From: Polyodon spathula
Lineage: Eukaryota; Chordata; Actinopteri; Acipenseriformes; Polyodontidae
Direction: 5' to 3'
Assembly: GCF_017654505.1 (NCBI RefSeq)
Contig: NC_054537.1
Span: 71,938,618 to 72,002,617, forward strand
DNA length: 64,000 nt
Shown: positions 52,445 through 62,036 of the stretch, one piece after another
How positions within the stretch are numbered: position 1 is the stretch's first letter
Layout: every line of letters begins with the position of its first letter
Notes under the pieces: generated by a model
Seen by the model: only the letters and a program-made list of their open reading frames with translations
Told to the model about the DNA's origin: nothing
The model's database searches: none
Program-made: the position numbers and the translations under genes

Positions 52445-52860
52445 AATATACTTTTTGGCCCGTGGCCTTGCACATTAAGCTGTAGAGCTGCCCGAGTGCT
52501 TGCTGACTGAGATGAATAATTATTGCTTGCTGACAGCTATTGCCAGAGAACAGGACACATGGCACTCTGGGCCACGTTCTCCTGCCCCATGTACTGGCTG
52601 ATTGTGATGTAATGGTTATTGATTAATGACAGTCATGCCAGTGGCAGGACCAGTGGCACTCTGGGCCACCTTCCTCATGTGGTGCTGAAGTGTTTTGTAA
52701 TGATTATTAGCAGTTATTCCCAGCGGCAGGGCAAGTGGCACTCTGGGCAATGTTACCCCCCTCTCCTGAGCTGGCTTAACTGTGATGTAATGATTTATGA
52801 CAGCTATAGTGAGGGGGCAGCAAAAGGCATCCTGGACAAGGCATGCTGTAAGGTGGAGGC
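52445..52860. repeat. degenerate ~90-bp tandem repeat, about four units
   Basis: Units begin with tgacagctattgcc (52531), tgacagtcatgcc (52627), cagttattccc (52711) and tgacagctatag (52798). Each continues with ggcactctgggc(c/a)a and (a/g)ctgtgatgtaatg(a/g)tta. Unit spacing is about 84-96 bp with clear divergence, so the array is old. No coding or transposon hallmarks. Confidence 0.75.
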
Positions 52861-53442
52861 AGGGGGTAGGCATATGCAAAGGGTGGATCCTCCATTCAGA
52901 AACATAACATAGTTTGGAGCAAAATGCTTCAGCTGTATTACAGCAAAATTAGCAATGCCATCAGGCCTAAATTGGCATACAGTAGTAAAACACTACTGAG
53001 GTGGGATTTTTCCTTACTGCTAATGTGTTACATGAAGTACTGCTGAGCCAAGTACTGAGTGTGTAAATTATGTGCAAAACTCTAGAATATCTGGTCAGGC
53101 AACTCAAACTAACCATCTTTTATCAGCACACACATGTACAAGATATTCATGGATCAGCGATACATTAAATAACTCTTTCTACCCATGGCTGTGCCATCTT
53201 TGGCAATGCAAAAAAGACTCCACAACATTGCAGCATGACTATGACCATATTTTTGAAGGGGAAAGGTTGTAATGGAAATAATTAAAACATTTAATGTTTT
53301 TTTATGCAAAAATGTTGGGTAATGTTAGTGCCAGATCTGTTCCTTAGCTAGACTATGGGTGGGTGAATTGAGCCTTTTGTATAGCATTGCACATATACTT
53401 TTTTTTTTTGGACTGAACTTATATTAACATTTTTGTGATATA

Positions 53443-55046
53443 CAGTGCCTATAGAAAATCTACACCCCCTTGAACTTTTTTCACATTTTGTTGTGTCATT
53501 GCCTCAGAGTTTCATGCATTTAAATGAGGATTTTTTTTTCACTTATCTACACACCATACTCCACACTGTTAAGGGGAAAAAAGTCTCCACCACCTTAAGT
53601 TAATACTTGGTGGAAGCACCTTTGGCAGCAATTACAGCTGTAAGTCTGTTGGGATAGGTCTCTACCAACTTTGCACACCTAAATTTGGCAATATTTGACT
53701 ATTCTTCTTTACAAAACTGTTCAAGCTCTGTCAAGTTCCTTGGGGAGTGTTGATGGACAGCAATCTTCAAGTCATGCCACAAATTTTCGATTGGATTTAG
53801 GTCGGAGCTCTGACTGGGCCACTTAAGTACATTTACCTTTTTGTTCGTTAGCCACTCCAGTGTAGCTTTGGCTGTGTGCTTTGGGTCGCTGTCATGCTGA
53901 AAGGTGAACTTCTGCCCCAGTTTCAGCTTTCTTGCAGAGGGCAGCAGGTTTTCTTCAAGGACTTCTCTGTAATTTGTTCCATTCATTTTCCCTCCTATCA
54001 TGTCAAGTGCCCCAGTCCCTGCCGATAAGAAACATCCCCATAACATGATTCTGCCAACACCATGCTTCACACTAGGGATGGTGTTCTTTGGGTGATGCAC
54101 TGTGTTGGGTTTGCACTAAACATAACACTTTGCATTTAGGCCAAAAAGTTCCATTTTAGTTTTGTCAGACCACAAAACTTTTTGCCACATGGCTACAGAA
54201 TCTCCTGAGTGGTTTTTTTTTTGCGTACTTAAAACGGGATTCAAGATAGGCTTTCTTGAGTAATGGCTTCCTTCTTGCCACCCTACAATACAGGACAGAT
54301 TTGTGGAGTGCTTGGGATATTGTTGTCACATGCACACATTGACCAGTCTTGGCCATAAAAGCCTGTAGCTCTTCCAAAGTTGCCATTGGCCTCTTGGTAG
54401 CCTCTCTGATCAGTCTCCTTCTTGCTCGCTCATCCAATTTGGAGGGACGGCCTGACCTAGGCAGGGTCTTGGTGGTGCCATACACCTTCCACTTCTTAAT
54501 AATCGTCTTGACTGTGCTCCAAGGGATATTCAAGGCCTTTGATATTTTTTTATACCCATCCCCTGATCTGTGCCTTTCAACAACTTTGTCTTAGAGTTCT
54601 TTTGAAATTGCCTTGGTGTTCATGGTTGAGTCTTTGCTTTGAAATGCACTACCCAGCAGAGGGAACCTACAGGAACTGTTGAATTTATCCTGAAATCATG
54701 TGAATCACTACAATTTAACACAGGTGGAGGCCACTTAACTTGGTGTGTGATTTTGAAGACGATTGGTTAAATGTCTTCAGCTAATTTAGGATTGCTATTA
54801 CAAGGGAGGTGGACACTTATCCAACCAAGCTATTTCAGTTTTCACTTTTAATTAATTTTCTACGAATTTCTAGAATATTTTTTTCACTTGGAAGTTGTGG
54901 AGTAGGATGTGTAGATAAATGAAAAAAAAAACAATTCTAATGCATTTTAGTTCCAGGCTATAAGGCAAGAAAAGGTGAAAATTGTAAGTAGGCTGTAAGT
55001 AGGCTGAAAAAGTGTAATTATTTTTATAGTACAGCTGTACGTACTG
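53443..55046 (-). mobile_element. decayed Tc1-type transposon
   Basis: Left end cagtgcctatagaaaat follows a TA; the right end (gtactg, 55041-55046) is followed by TA and is a diverged inverted copy with a small duplication (gtaagtaggct twice near 54985-55005). The gtgtagata...aaatg...ttt subterminal parts match in inverse. About 1.6 kb, the usual Tc1 size. It carries the transposase remnants below. Adjacent to the tail of the SINE at 55057. Confidence 0.9.
53699..54533 (-). pseudogene. Tc1 transposase, broken
   Basis: The N-terminal piece (54533-54165) has NIPWSTVKTIIKKWK (second helix-turn-helix), TLPRSGRPSKLDERARRRLI (GRPR-like hook) and VHVTTISQALHKSVLYCRVA. The C-terminal piece (54100-53699) has [40 protein letters not shown] (second catalytic Asp) and [19 protein letters not shown] (third acidic residue, Glu). 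The two lie in different frames, separated by stops around 54100-54180, where the first catalytic Asp block (expected just before ...WGCF) is disrupted. Inactive copy. The enzyme would cut and paste at TA. Confidence 0.9.
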
Positions 55047-55111
55047 TATTCATTATTTATTAAAAAAAAAAATTATTTTACCCTGGTTTTCTCCCCAAGT
55101 TGGAATGCCCA

Positions 55112-55704
55112 TGTGATGAGTCAAAGGGGTTTCGGTCTGCAATTCAGCCTCCCAACAGTAGAAGGCATCAAATCAACTCGGGACTTCCCTTACCAAGGTC
55201 TTGTGACCATGACAAAAGTCATCTTTTTGAGGGGCGGCACCTTGATGAGGGGCGGAAGTACGAGTATGTAAATTCCAGCCACTGGAGTCAAGTGAAATTA
55301 AGGATACCTGTCAGTTTGGGATTGGTGATCCACTGACTACCGGGGCGGGGTTTGCATACTAAAGGGAACGTGCTACTGTGTTCGGGGTTGGTCCTAAGGA
55401 ATAGAGGCGGGGGAAAAAAGGCTGGAGGGAAGTACGTGGGAGTTTGGACTGTGTCACGAACGGAGGCCTTACTAACTTGGCTCTTTTCTGTTTTTATTCC
55501 TTTTTGTTTTATTTTTGGATTTAAGCAGAGCGCGAAGAGGACTAAGAGGCTTCCGTTCCTTTATTTTTGATTACTCCAGCACTCCCTCCCTCACATCCTT
55601 CTTTATTATTTTTCTTTTTTTTTTCCGTGTAATATTAAATAAAATTTTAATTTTTACACATAAATCACTGTCTGGAAAATCCATTTTTACTCAAACGCCT
55701 CACA
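55112..55704 (+). repeat. 5' LTR of Gmr1-like element
   Basis: Starts TGTGATGAGTC and ends GCCTCACA. AATAAA lies at 55638-55643. A duplicated gaggggcgg motif lies at 55230-55256. Compared with the 3' LTR: ten versus nine Ts in the run near 55616-55624, A to G and A to C at 55690 and 55695 or nearby; otherwise I found no difference. The ORF inside the LTR is chance. Confidence 0.95.
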
Positions 55705-55706
55705 CG

Positions 55707-55724
55707 TGGTGTCAGTAGTGGGAT
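55707..55724 (+). other. primer-binding site, tRNA-Leu type
   Basis: TGGTGTCAGTAGTGGGAT, two bases after the LTR, is complementary to the 3' end of vertebrate tRNA-Leu(CAG) (…ATCCCACTTCTGACA plus CCA) with one mismatch. It directly abuts the gag ATG at 55725, leaving essentially no leader between them. Confidence 0.8.
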
Positions 55725-58700
55725 ATGGATCCAGCTACAGTTTTGGCGATGTTTCGGGAGCAGGAGGAGAAGCGAGAGGAGAGGGAAGCACGGCGCCAGG
55801 AACAGCTCGCCCAGTTCTTTGGTCAGCTGGTAGAGAAAATCTCGACACCAGCGGCGGAAACAGCGGTTGCCCGGTTGTTTTCTTCACAACCAAAGCTACA
55901 GAAGATGACTCCAGAAGATGATCCTGAGGCGTTCTTGGTCACCTTTGAGAGAGTGGCAGAAGCAGCAGGGTGGCCCAAGGAACACTGGGCCATGAAATTG
56001 GCACCCTGTTTGACAGGACAAGCGCAAGCAGCGTATAGAGCCTTGATGGCCTCGGAGGCCGCGGATTATATAAAAGTAAAAGAAGCCATTCTCTCACGCC
56101 TCGGGATCACGGAAGAAACATACCGGCGCCGTTTCCGGGAATACCAGCTGTCCAAGGGGGTGCGGCCCCGGGTTGCGGGACAGTATCTCCTGGATCAGTG
56201 CACCCGGTGGCTGCAACCGGAAGAACACACACCCCAAGAACTGGTGCAGAAGATCGCTATAGAGCAGTTCGCATCCATACTACCGCCAGGAAATCGGGAG
56301 TGGGTTAAAAGGAATCAACCTACCACTCTCGAGAAGGCCATCATCCTGGCGGAGGCTTATGAGGATGCGAATGAAGGCACCGCCTCTGACCCCACTCCTG
56401 CACCTAAACTAACCAGGACCAACCCATCAGTGAAGCCCAGAGGAGGTAACCAGACCTTCAGACCATGGAGGTCGAGGTTAGCCCCATCTTGGGCGAGAGA
56501 AAAACCCCCTAACCTGTCAGTCACCGACTCACAGGACAAGCAAACCCCGTTGGTGCCTTCTACCCCAGTTTGTTACCGATGCAATGAGCCCGGACATATA
56601 GCCAGGGATTGTCCGATGATGGAGGTAGACCTGGCAAGAAGATCCTGGTCGGCAGTAACAGGTAAGAACACTGGGGAATGTTGGGAGGGCCCTTATCAAT
56701 TAAGAGTACAGGTCGGGGATAAGAGTACTAATGCATTTGCAGACTCTGGGTGTGCACAAACATTGATTCGACAAGCTCTTTTGGAGGGGGTAACCTGGGA
56801 GCCACAGGGTAAAGTGGCTATCTCATGTATTCATGGAGAAACTCGGGTTTATCCCACCACTAAAGTTAGACTTACTGTTGATGGTTACTCAGCTTACGTT
56901 AAAGTGGCTGTAGCGCAATGTTTACCATACCCTGTTCTCCTGGGAAGAGACTGGCCGTTTTTTGATCGTATTTTAGGTCGGGAAATGGTCTTAGTTTCTA
57001 CCAGGGGACAATCTAAGCAACGGGAGAAAACAATTGGCGAGATTTTCCCGTTACAATCCGACCTGTTTAACCCTAAAATCCGCCCGAGAAAAACAAAGAG
57101 AGAGCGCAGGGTGGAAAAATATGAGGGAACTCTGAGACGACAAGGGGAGGGGTCTGACTCAAAGGTAAACCAATCTTGTAAACGGCAGGGTAAAGGAGTA
57201 GGTGTTCAGTGTGACCGGGGCTGCGAGGTTACTGATGTGGAAGGTCACATAATAAAAGACACTCCTCTCAGCGTACCTAATCATTGGGACCGAGATATTG
57301 ACCTGGGCTATGAACAACAAAATGATCCCACATTACAGTATGCTTGGAAACAGGTTAGATATGTTGAGGGGAAGGATATGCAGGAAGGACAACCAGTGGT
57401 ATTTCCGCATTTTTCTGTATCTGGGCACTTATTATATAGAATAACCCGGGCTCCCGGGACGGGACAGCTCGTAAAACAGTTATTGGTTCCTAGGCCTTTT
57501 CAGTCAGAAGTCATGAGATTGGCGCATGACATTCCATTTTCAGGTCATTTAGGAACTGAAAAGACTCAGGAACGAATTCTGGCCCGGTTTTTTTGGCCAG
57601 GGGTTTATGGTCTTGTGCGGAAGTATGTATCTGAGTGTCCGGAATGTCAATTAGCTGCCCCTAAGTTAGTTCGCCCCGCACCTCTGGTCTCACTGCCAAT
57701 TATTGGAGTACCGTTTGAGAGGATTGGTGTAGATTTAGTAGGCCCTCTGGAGGGAACAGAGTCAGGATATCGGTATATTTTAGTAGTAGTGGACTACGCA
57801 ACACGATATCCAGAAGCTGTTCCCTTACGCTCTATGAGTGCAGAAGTAGTAGCAAATGAATTGGTTAAAATATTTTCTAGGGTGGGAATCCCGAAAGAAA
57901 TTCTCACTGATCAGGGCACTAATTTTATGTCAGACTGTATTCAGCAACTATATAAATTATTGAAAATCCGTTCAATTAGAACCTCAGTTTTTCATCCTCA
58001 AACGGATGGGCTTGTTGAACGATTTAATCAGACTTTAAAAAGTATGTTGCGCCGCTTTGTAGATCAGGAGAAACGTAATTGGGCTAAACTGCTTCCCTAC
58101 TTGCTCTTTGCAGTTCGTGAGGTACCACAATCCTCAACGGGGTTCTCTCCGTTTGAGCTCTTGTACGGTCGGCAGCCGCGGGGTATCTTGGATCTCATAA
58201 GAGAAGGCTGGGAAGAACAGTCAAAAGACTCTAAAAATATAGTGAAATATGTATTACAGCTACGCGATCGCTTAGAATTAGTCGGTCGATTGGCACATGA
58301 CAATCTCAAAGTGGCACAGCAGAAGCAGCAGCAAAGCTACAATAAAAATGCAAGAATTAGGAACTTTCGACCTGGAGACAAAGTGTTGTTGTTGCTTCCC
58401 TCATCAGAATCTAAGTTGTTTGCTAAATGGCAGGGTCCCTTTGAGGTCATTCGAGCAATTGGAAAAGTTAATTATGAGATCCGACAGCCTGGGCGTCGGA
58501 AGGAAAATCAAATTTATCATGTTAATCTCCTCAAACCGTGGAAAGAACGGGAGGTCCATTTTATATCTCCCGAACAGGAGGGAGAGGACTATGGACCCTC
58601 AATTGAGCCAGTATCAGCAGCTGGGGTTCCGATGGGGGAACAATTAACTCCTGATCAACGCAAAGAGGTAAGCAATTTAATCAAAATGTTTGGTGATGTG

Positions 58701-60080
58701 TTTTCTAACGTGCCCGGAAGAACGCATTTGATTGAACATGCTATTATCACTCCGCCAGGTCTGAGAGTTAGACAGAGACCGTATCGCATTCCAGAAAGTC
58801 GGAGAGATTCTGTCCGGAGGGAGGTGGAGTGTATGTTGAAACTTGGGATAATTGAACCTTCCCGAAGTGAGTGGTGTAGCCCAATTGTACCAATAGACAA
58901 ACCAGATGGGTCACTACGGTTATGTATAGACTTTAGGAGGGTGAATGCTATCTCTAAGTTTGATGCATATCCCATGCCTCGGGTAGATGAACTCTTAGAC
59001 AGGCTGGGGCGAGCTCGGTTTATTTCAACTTTGGATCTGACGAAAGGATACTGGCAAATTCCATTAGCAAAAGCCTCTCGTGAGAAAACGGCATTCTCAA
59101 CCCCAGATGGTCTTTTTCAATTTTGTACTATGCCGTTCGGACTTCATGGAGCTCCCGCAACTTTCCAGAGACTGATGGACAGGGTATTACAACCTCATCG
59201 AGAGTATGCAGCTGCATATATCGATGATGTAGTCATATACAGTTCTTCCTGGAAAGAACATTTGAGTAGATTAAAAGCCGTCCTACAGTCTCTGAGGAAG
59301 GCGGGACTCACAGCGAACATGGCAAAGTGCGCTATTGGAAAAGAAGAAACAAAATATTTAGGTTTCATAATGGGTAAGGGTAGAGTGAAACCGTTGGTTT
59401 CAAAAGTCCAGGCTTTGTTGGATTCACCGGTACCTACCACAAAAACCCAGGTGAGATCATTGTTGGGATTGGCTGGTTATTACCGCCGCTTTATTCCACA
59501 CTTTTCCACTATAGCCGCCCCTCTCACTGATCTCACTAAAAAGAACGCTCCAAATAAAATTAAGTGGAGTGCAGAGTGTCAGACAGCCTTTGAATCTATT
59601 AAAACTAATTTGAGTCAGGCCCCAGCATTAGTAAGCCCGGATTTCAGCCGAGACTTCATCCTTCAGACTGACGCATCACAGACTGGTCTGGGTGCGGTTC
59701 TGTCCCAGGAAAAAAATGGTATAGAACACCCGATATTATATATTAGTCGGAAGTTACTGCCGAGAGAACAAAGGTACTCTGTGGTAGAGAAAGAATGCCT
59801 GGCAGTAAAATGGGCGGTGGAGTCCTTAAAATACTATCTTCTGGGACGACCCTTTGTACTCATCACAGATCATGCCCCTTTAAAGTGGTTAGACACAATG
59901 AAGGATTCAAACGCTAGGATTACGCGGTGGTACCTGGCGCTCCAACCCTTCGCCTTTCAAATAAGGCATCGTGCAGGTAAGTTACATCAAAACACTTTTT
60001 TCCTGGGAGGGAGGGGAAAAGGAGGGGTTAGAGGTTTCCGAGTGTTCCTTCGGCTCCACTCTGAGGGGTGGGATATGTGA
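55725..60080 (+). CDS. Gag-Pol polyprotein, Gmr1-like (gag-PR-IN-RT-RH)
   Basis: A 1451-codon single frame with no gag/pol frameshift. Residues 1-45 form a charged Glu/Arg helix. About 60-215 is capsid-like, with a SCAN-like C-terminal part (130-212: ETYRRRFREYQLSKG...ILAEAYEDA). The CCHC zinc knuckle is C283, C286, H291, C296. The aspartic protease has D340-S-G and the LLGRDW flap-end motif near 405. Integrase: zinc region H601, H608, C638, C641; core D670, D729, E765 with exact D35E spacing; GPF motif near 903. RT: LDLTKGYW (D1104) and YIDD (D1167, D1168). RNase H: D1316, E1357, D1382; the fourth Asp expected at 1425 is Phe (HQNTFF). After 1423 the frame leaves the usual NAD(F/A)LSR end, and the other frame (60000-60075) looks more element-like, suggesting a small deletion near 59995. 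ATG chosen because it follows the primer site. Confidence 0.95.
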   Translation: MDPATVLAMFREQEEKREEREARRQEQLAQFFGQLVEKISTPAAETAVARLFSSQPKLQKMTPEDDPEAFLVTFERVAEAAGWPKEHWAMKLAPCLTGQAQAAYRALMASEAADYIKVKEAILSRLGITEETYRRRFREYQLSKGVRPRVAGQYLLDQCTRWLQPEEHTPQELVQKIAIEQFASILPPGNREWVKRNQPTTLEKAIILAEAYEDANEGTASDPTPAPKLTRTNPSVKPRGGNQTFRPWRSRLAPSWAREKPPNLSVTDSQDKQTPLVPSTPVCYRCNEPGHIARDCPMMEVDLARRSWSAVTGKNTGECWEGPYQLRVQVGDKSTNAFADSGCAQTLIRQALLEGVTWEPQGKVAISCIHGETRVYPTTKVRLTVDGYSAYVKVAVAQCLPYPVLLGRDWPFFDRILGREMVLVSTRGQSKQREKTIGEIFPLQSDLFNPKIRPRKTKRERRVEKYEGTLRRQGEGSDSKVNQSCKRQGKGVGVQCDRGCEVTDVEGHIIKDTPLSVPNHWDRDIDLGYEQQNDPTLQYAWKQVRYVEGKDMQEGQPVVFPHFSVSGHLLYRITRAPGTGQLVKQLLVPRPFQSEVMRLAHDIPFSGHLGTEKTQERILARFFWPGVYGLVRKYVSECPECQLAAPKLVRPAPLVSLPIIGVPFERIGVDLVGPLEGTESGYRYILVVVDYATRYPEAVPLRSMSAEVVANELVKIFSRVGIPKEILTDQGTNFMSDCIQQLYKLLKIRSIRTSVFHPQTDGLVERFNQTLKSMLRRFVDQEKRNWAKLLPYLLFAVREVPQSSTGFSPFELLYGRQPRGILDLIREGWEEQSKDSKNIVKYVLQLRDRLELVGRLAHDNLKVAQQKQQQSYNKNARIRNFRPGDKVLLLLPSSESKLFAKWQGPFEVIRAIGKVNYEIRQPGRRKENQIYHVNLLKPWKEREVHFISPEQEGEDYGPSIEPVSAAGVPMGEQLTPDQRKEVSNLIKMFGDVFSNVPGRTHLIEHAIITPPGLRVRQRPYRIPESRRDSVRREVECMLKLGIIEPSRSEWCSPIVPIDKPDGSLRLCIDFRRVNAISKFDAYPMPRVDELLDRLGRARFISTLDLTKGYWQIPLAKASREKTAFSTPDGLFQFCTMPFGLHGAPATFQRLMDRVLQPHREYAAAYIDDVVIYSSSWKEHLSRLKAVLQSLRKAGLTANMAKCAIGKEETKYLGFIMGKGRVKPLVSKVQALLDSPVPTTKTQVRSLLGLAGYYRRFIPHFSTIAAPLTDLTKKNAPNKIKWSAECQTAFESIKTNLSQAPALVSPDFSRDFILQTDASQTGLGAVLSQEKNGIEHPILYISRKLLPREQRYSVVEKECLAVKWAVESLKYYLLGRPFVLITDHAPLKWLDTMKDSNARITRWYLALQPFAFQIRHRAGKLHQNTFFLGGRGKGGVRGFRVFLRLHSEGWDM
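60063..60073 (+). other. polypurine tract of Gmr1-like element
   Basis: gaggggtggga immediately before the 3' LTR (two bases between). It would prime plus-strand DNA synthesis. It lies inside the coding frame's last codons. Confidence 0.75.
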
Positions 60081-60667
60081 TGAGTCAAAGGGGTTTCGGT
60101 CTGCAATTCAGCCTCCCAACAGTAGAAGGCATCAAATCAACTCGGGACTTCCCTTACCAAGGTCTTGTGACCATGACAAAAGTCATCTTTTTGAGGGGCG
60201 GCACCTTGATGAGGGGCGGAAGTACGAGTATGTAAATTCCAGCCACTGGAGTCAAGTGAAATTAAGGATACCTGTCAGTTTGGGATTGGTGATCCACTGA
60301 CTACCGGGGCGGGGTTTGCATACTAAAGGGAACGTGCTACTGTGTTCGGGGTTGGTCCTAAGGAATAGAGGCGGGGGAAAAAAGGCTGGAGGGAAGTACG
60401 TGGGAGTTTGGACTGTGTCACGAACGGAGGCCTTACTAACTTGGCTCTTTTCTGTTTTTATTCCTTTTTGTTTTATTTTTGGATTTAAGCAGAGCGCGAA
60501 GAGGACTAAGAGGCTTCCGTTCCTTTATTTTTGATTACTCCAGCACTCCCTCCCTCACATCCTTCTTTATTATTTTTCTTTTTTTTTCCGTGTAATATTA
60601 AATAAAATTTTAATTTTTACACATAAATCACTGTCTGGAAAATCCATTTTTGCTCACACGCCTCACA
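60076..60667 (+). repeat. 3' LTR of Gmr1-like element
   Basis: Identical in start and end to the 5' LTR. Its first bases TGTGA supply the TGA stop of the gag-pol frame (60078-60080). The polyadenylation signal AATAAA is at 60601-60606. Confidence 0.95.
60601..60606 (+). terminator. AATAAA polyadenylation signal in 3' LTR
   Basis: AATAAA in the LTR after a T-rich stretch, 61 bp before the LTR end; the same signal is at 55638-55643 in the 5' LTR. Confidence 0.7.
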
Positions 60668-61030
60668 GCCCAATTATTATTTTTATCCCAGTTCACCGCT
60701 GCAACCCCCTGACGACTCGTGGAATGGAGGCTGAAACATGCGTCCTCCGAAACGTGTTCCTGCCAGTCATTTTTTGCTGCGGATCCACAGTGAAGCCACC
60801 AGATCTGTAGTGCCGGAGGACAACGCAGATCTGAATGGATCCACTGCAGACCCACAGGCGTCCTATCAGCCACAGGGGTCGCTGGTGCAATTTGAACCAT
60901 GGATTGCTCTGCCAGCCTAAGCCCTCCCTACCCAGGCGGCGCTCAGCCAATTGTGCGGCGCCCCCTAGGAACCCACGGTCACGGTCGGCAATGACATAGC
61001 CTATATTCGAACCTGCGATCTCCAGGGGCC

Positions 61031-61899
61031 GGTTTTTCAAAACTTTTGATTTGTTTAACGTTATCTGGATTTTGTAATCCTATATTTTGTGCTCGAGATT
61101 ACTTTTACCTGGATTATTTTGATCCGTTTCTTTTTTTTTCAGAAAATGTCACTACTGGATTACATTTATCCAGATAACAAATAACCACGATTACGAAATC
61201 CAGTTTTTTGAAGTATGCTGTAGTTCTTAATATTTTTTTTTAAGAGGCCTTATATGATCAAAGTAATAATGATTAATACACAACTTTATTAATTTTGTTT
61301 TATATTATTTATTTTAACAACATTTATATTAAAAAGAAATTAAAAAACTAAATCTAAATTGAATAAAAATAAAACTTTTGAAAAAGGATGTGTTTTTGAT
61401 ATCTTCATCGTCTTCCTCGTCAGTCATGAGTCCAGCATCTCCCAGACAAGCTTTAAGGAGGTGTGTGTGAAGGCTTATGCATATGTTTTTTTTTATTAAA
61501 GCTATACCAATAAATACGTTTTCCTTTTTGCTTGCATGGATACAAAACTGAAATAAATATGTAAATATTATAGTCTAACACTCTATTTGGACATATAGCG
61601 TGTTTTTGCTATAACAATTCAAACACACTATCAACATTCTATGATCATTTAAAAGCTAAATCCACCTCTGCTGTAGGATCATAATAATTCTGGTATTTTG
61701 GATCTAAGTAAACCTGATCTCTTTAAATTCTGAAAAACCTAATTGCAACATTTAATCGTGATTAAAAGTCTGATTGGATTACCAAAACAAAATCTAGATC
61801 ACAGTAATCCAGATCGCATTTCCATGTTTTGGAAAACCCAATTGCAAAATATAATCCAGATCAAACGTGTTAATCCAATTACCAAAATTTTGAAAAACC
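61031..61899. mobile_element. DNA transposon with ggtttttcaaaa ends, inserted in SINE head
   Basis: Left end ggtttttcaaaacttttg and inverted right end ggtttttcaaaattttgg match in 15 or more positions. Near both ends the motif aatccaga(t) or its inverse tctggatt recurs at least six times (about 61064-61200 and 61700-61865), as expected for subterminal transposase-binding sites. A short minus-strand frame near 61385-61470 encodes GLMTDEEDDEDIKNTSFFK, possibly the end of a lost protein. Superfamily unassigned. Confidence 0.65.
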
Positions 61900-62036
61900 A
61901 AGCGGAGTGCCTTTACTGGATGCGCCATTTGGGAGCCCCCATATTCATCATTTTTATGATCACTGTAGTAGTGATTTTTACTTTGCATTAGTGATATAGT
62001 AGTGATATTTGGATTAAGAAAAATATAAATACTTAC

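Larger units (their letters stand above)
55112..60667 (+). mobile_element. young Gmr1-like Ty3/gypsy retrotransposon, nearly full length
   Basis: Total 5556 bp: two LTRs (593 and 592 bp), one gag-pol frame, primer site and polypurine tract. The target duplication gccca is perfect (55107-55111, 60668-60672). The LTRs differ only in one T-run base and two substitutions near the 3' end, so insertion is recent. Integrase lies before RT, the gene order reported for Gmr1-like gypsy elements and otherwise typical of Ty1/copia. Plus orientation, antisense to dcdc2, inside a SINE. Only the RNase H end looks damaged (see CDS). Confidence 0.95.
55057..61942 (-). mobile_element. tRNA SINE broken into three by later insertions
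   Basis: The tail is at 55057-55111 (inverse of ttggggagaaaaccagggta). The body is at 60668-61030 (inverse of ggctgagcgccgcctgggta, ggcactacagatctgg, gtttcggaggacgc). The tRNA-like head is at 61900-61942 (inverse of ggctcccaaatggcgcatcc). Interruptions are the Gmr1-like element (55112-60667) and a TIR element (61031-61899). Flanks attcattat (55048-55056) and attcatcat (61943-61951) form the SINE's own 9-bp target duplication with one change. It is the same family as 33959-34385. Part of the head (the gatgcgccctatag region) is missing at the TIR insertion point. Confidence 0.85.

Noticed and set aside
55352..60534. identical 72-codon ORFs in the two LTRs
   Set aside because: LTR U3/R sequence, duplicated by mechanism; no protein family features.
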